NCBI GenBank assembly: GCA_022736605.1
Contig: DZDB01000129.1
Location: 1-5,030, forward strand
Length of the DNA: 5,030 bases
From: Sideroxydans lithotrophicus
GTDB taxonomy: Bacteria; Pseudomonadota; Gammaproteobacteria; Burkholderiales; Sulfuriferulaceae
Reading direction: 5' to 3'
Both the position numbers and the translations under genes were made by a program. A model generated the notes under the pieces. The model was not told the origin of the DNA, made no database searches, and was given only the letters and a program-made list of their open reading frames with translations. Shown here piece after piece: positions 4,811 through 5,030 of this stretch (within the stretch, counting starts at the first letter, position 1; each line of letters starts with the position of its first letter).

Positions 4811-5030
4811 CTAGTTAGCGAAGGACACGACAACCTTTACGCCTGCCTTACCAGCGGCTTGAAGGGGAACTCGAAATAACCGTTCGATATTCTCTTTTGT
4901 TCTGTCTCTTGCAGACTGCACCAATGCGGCTTGCTGGCCCTGCTTGATGGCTGATTTCCGAGCAGTGTCATAGTTTAGTTTTGTGAGCGCCTGGACCACA
5001 GAATCACTTAGCGTTGGCATTCCAGAGTTG
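4811..5030 (-). CDS. 3' part of a small protein of unknown function
   Basis: I do not recognise this gene. The frame is open from the window edge to TAG at 4811-4813. An ATG at 5018-5020 would give 69 residues, but the preceding bases (AACTCTGGA) hold no Shine-Dalgarno and the frame stays open. It is therefore more likely the C-terminal part of a longer protein. The visible part is predicted helical and rich in Lys, Arg, Gln and Ala (YDTARKSAIKQGQQAALVQSARDRTKENIERLFRVP is split here by eye into two helices around K-Q-G-Q). It ends in a beta-like tail, VKVVVSF. By eye its GC is nearer 50% than the rest of the window. Together with the attC-like sequence after its stop, this suggests a former integron cassette. 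Without a homology search no function can be given. Confidence 0.5.
   Translation of the reverse strand, partial: NSGMPTLSDSVVQALTKLNYDTARKSAIKQGQQAALVQSARDRTKENIERLFRVPLQAAGKAGVKVVVSFAN

Overview
The window looks like a chromosomal segment of a Gram-negative proteobacterium with moderately high GC. A betaproteobacterium is my best guess, at low confidence. The evidence is a glrK-qseG-glrR (qseEGF-type) signalling operon, an outer-membrane lipoprotein with a lipobox, and a sigma-54-dependent regulator. All supported genes lie on the minus strand, so the biological reading direction is from high to low coordinates.

Layout in that direction. At 4811-5030 is the 3' end of a small unrecognised gene, lower in GC than its neighbours. 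Seven bases after its stop comes a sequence resembling the first half of an integron attC site (4784-4805). At 3994-4776 is a compact mobile element with perfect 18-bp terminal inverted repeats and one gene, a Y1/HUH REP-associated tyrosine transposase (RAYT). The element abuts the 5' end of the sensor kinase gene glrK. Its inner repeat holds both the transposase stop codon and the most plausible glrK start codon (GTG, 4006-4008). Then follow glrK (2539-4008), the lipoprotein gene qseG (2000-2542, ATGA overlap with glrK) and the response regulator gene glrR (630-1985, 14 bp after qseG). After a 221-bp gap comes a small exported protein with two EF-hands (118-408). Bases 1-117 hold no gene I can support.

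The most interesting part is the 221-bp gap (409-629). It contains two exact matches to TGTC-N10-GACA, which I recall as the GlrR-binding motif of enterobacterial glmY/glmZ promoters. It also contains a strong sigma-54 promoter match (CTGGCACG-N4-CTGCT) pointing at the EF-hand gene, and a perfect 14-bp-arm inverted repeat spanning the predicted transcription start. This suggests a local circuit. GlrK, with QseG, senses an envelope signal and phosphorylates GlrR. GlrR then binds just downstream of its own gene and activates sigma-54 transcription of a periplasmic calcium-binding-type protein. The motif matches are seen directly; the regulatory link is inference.
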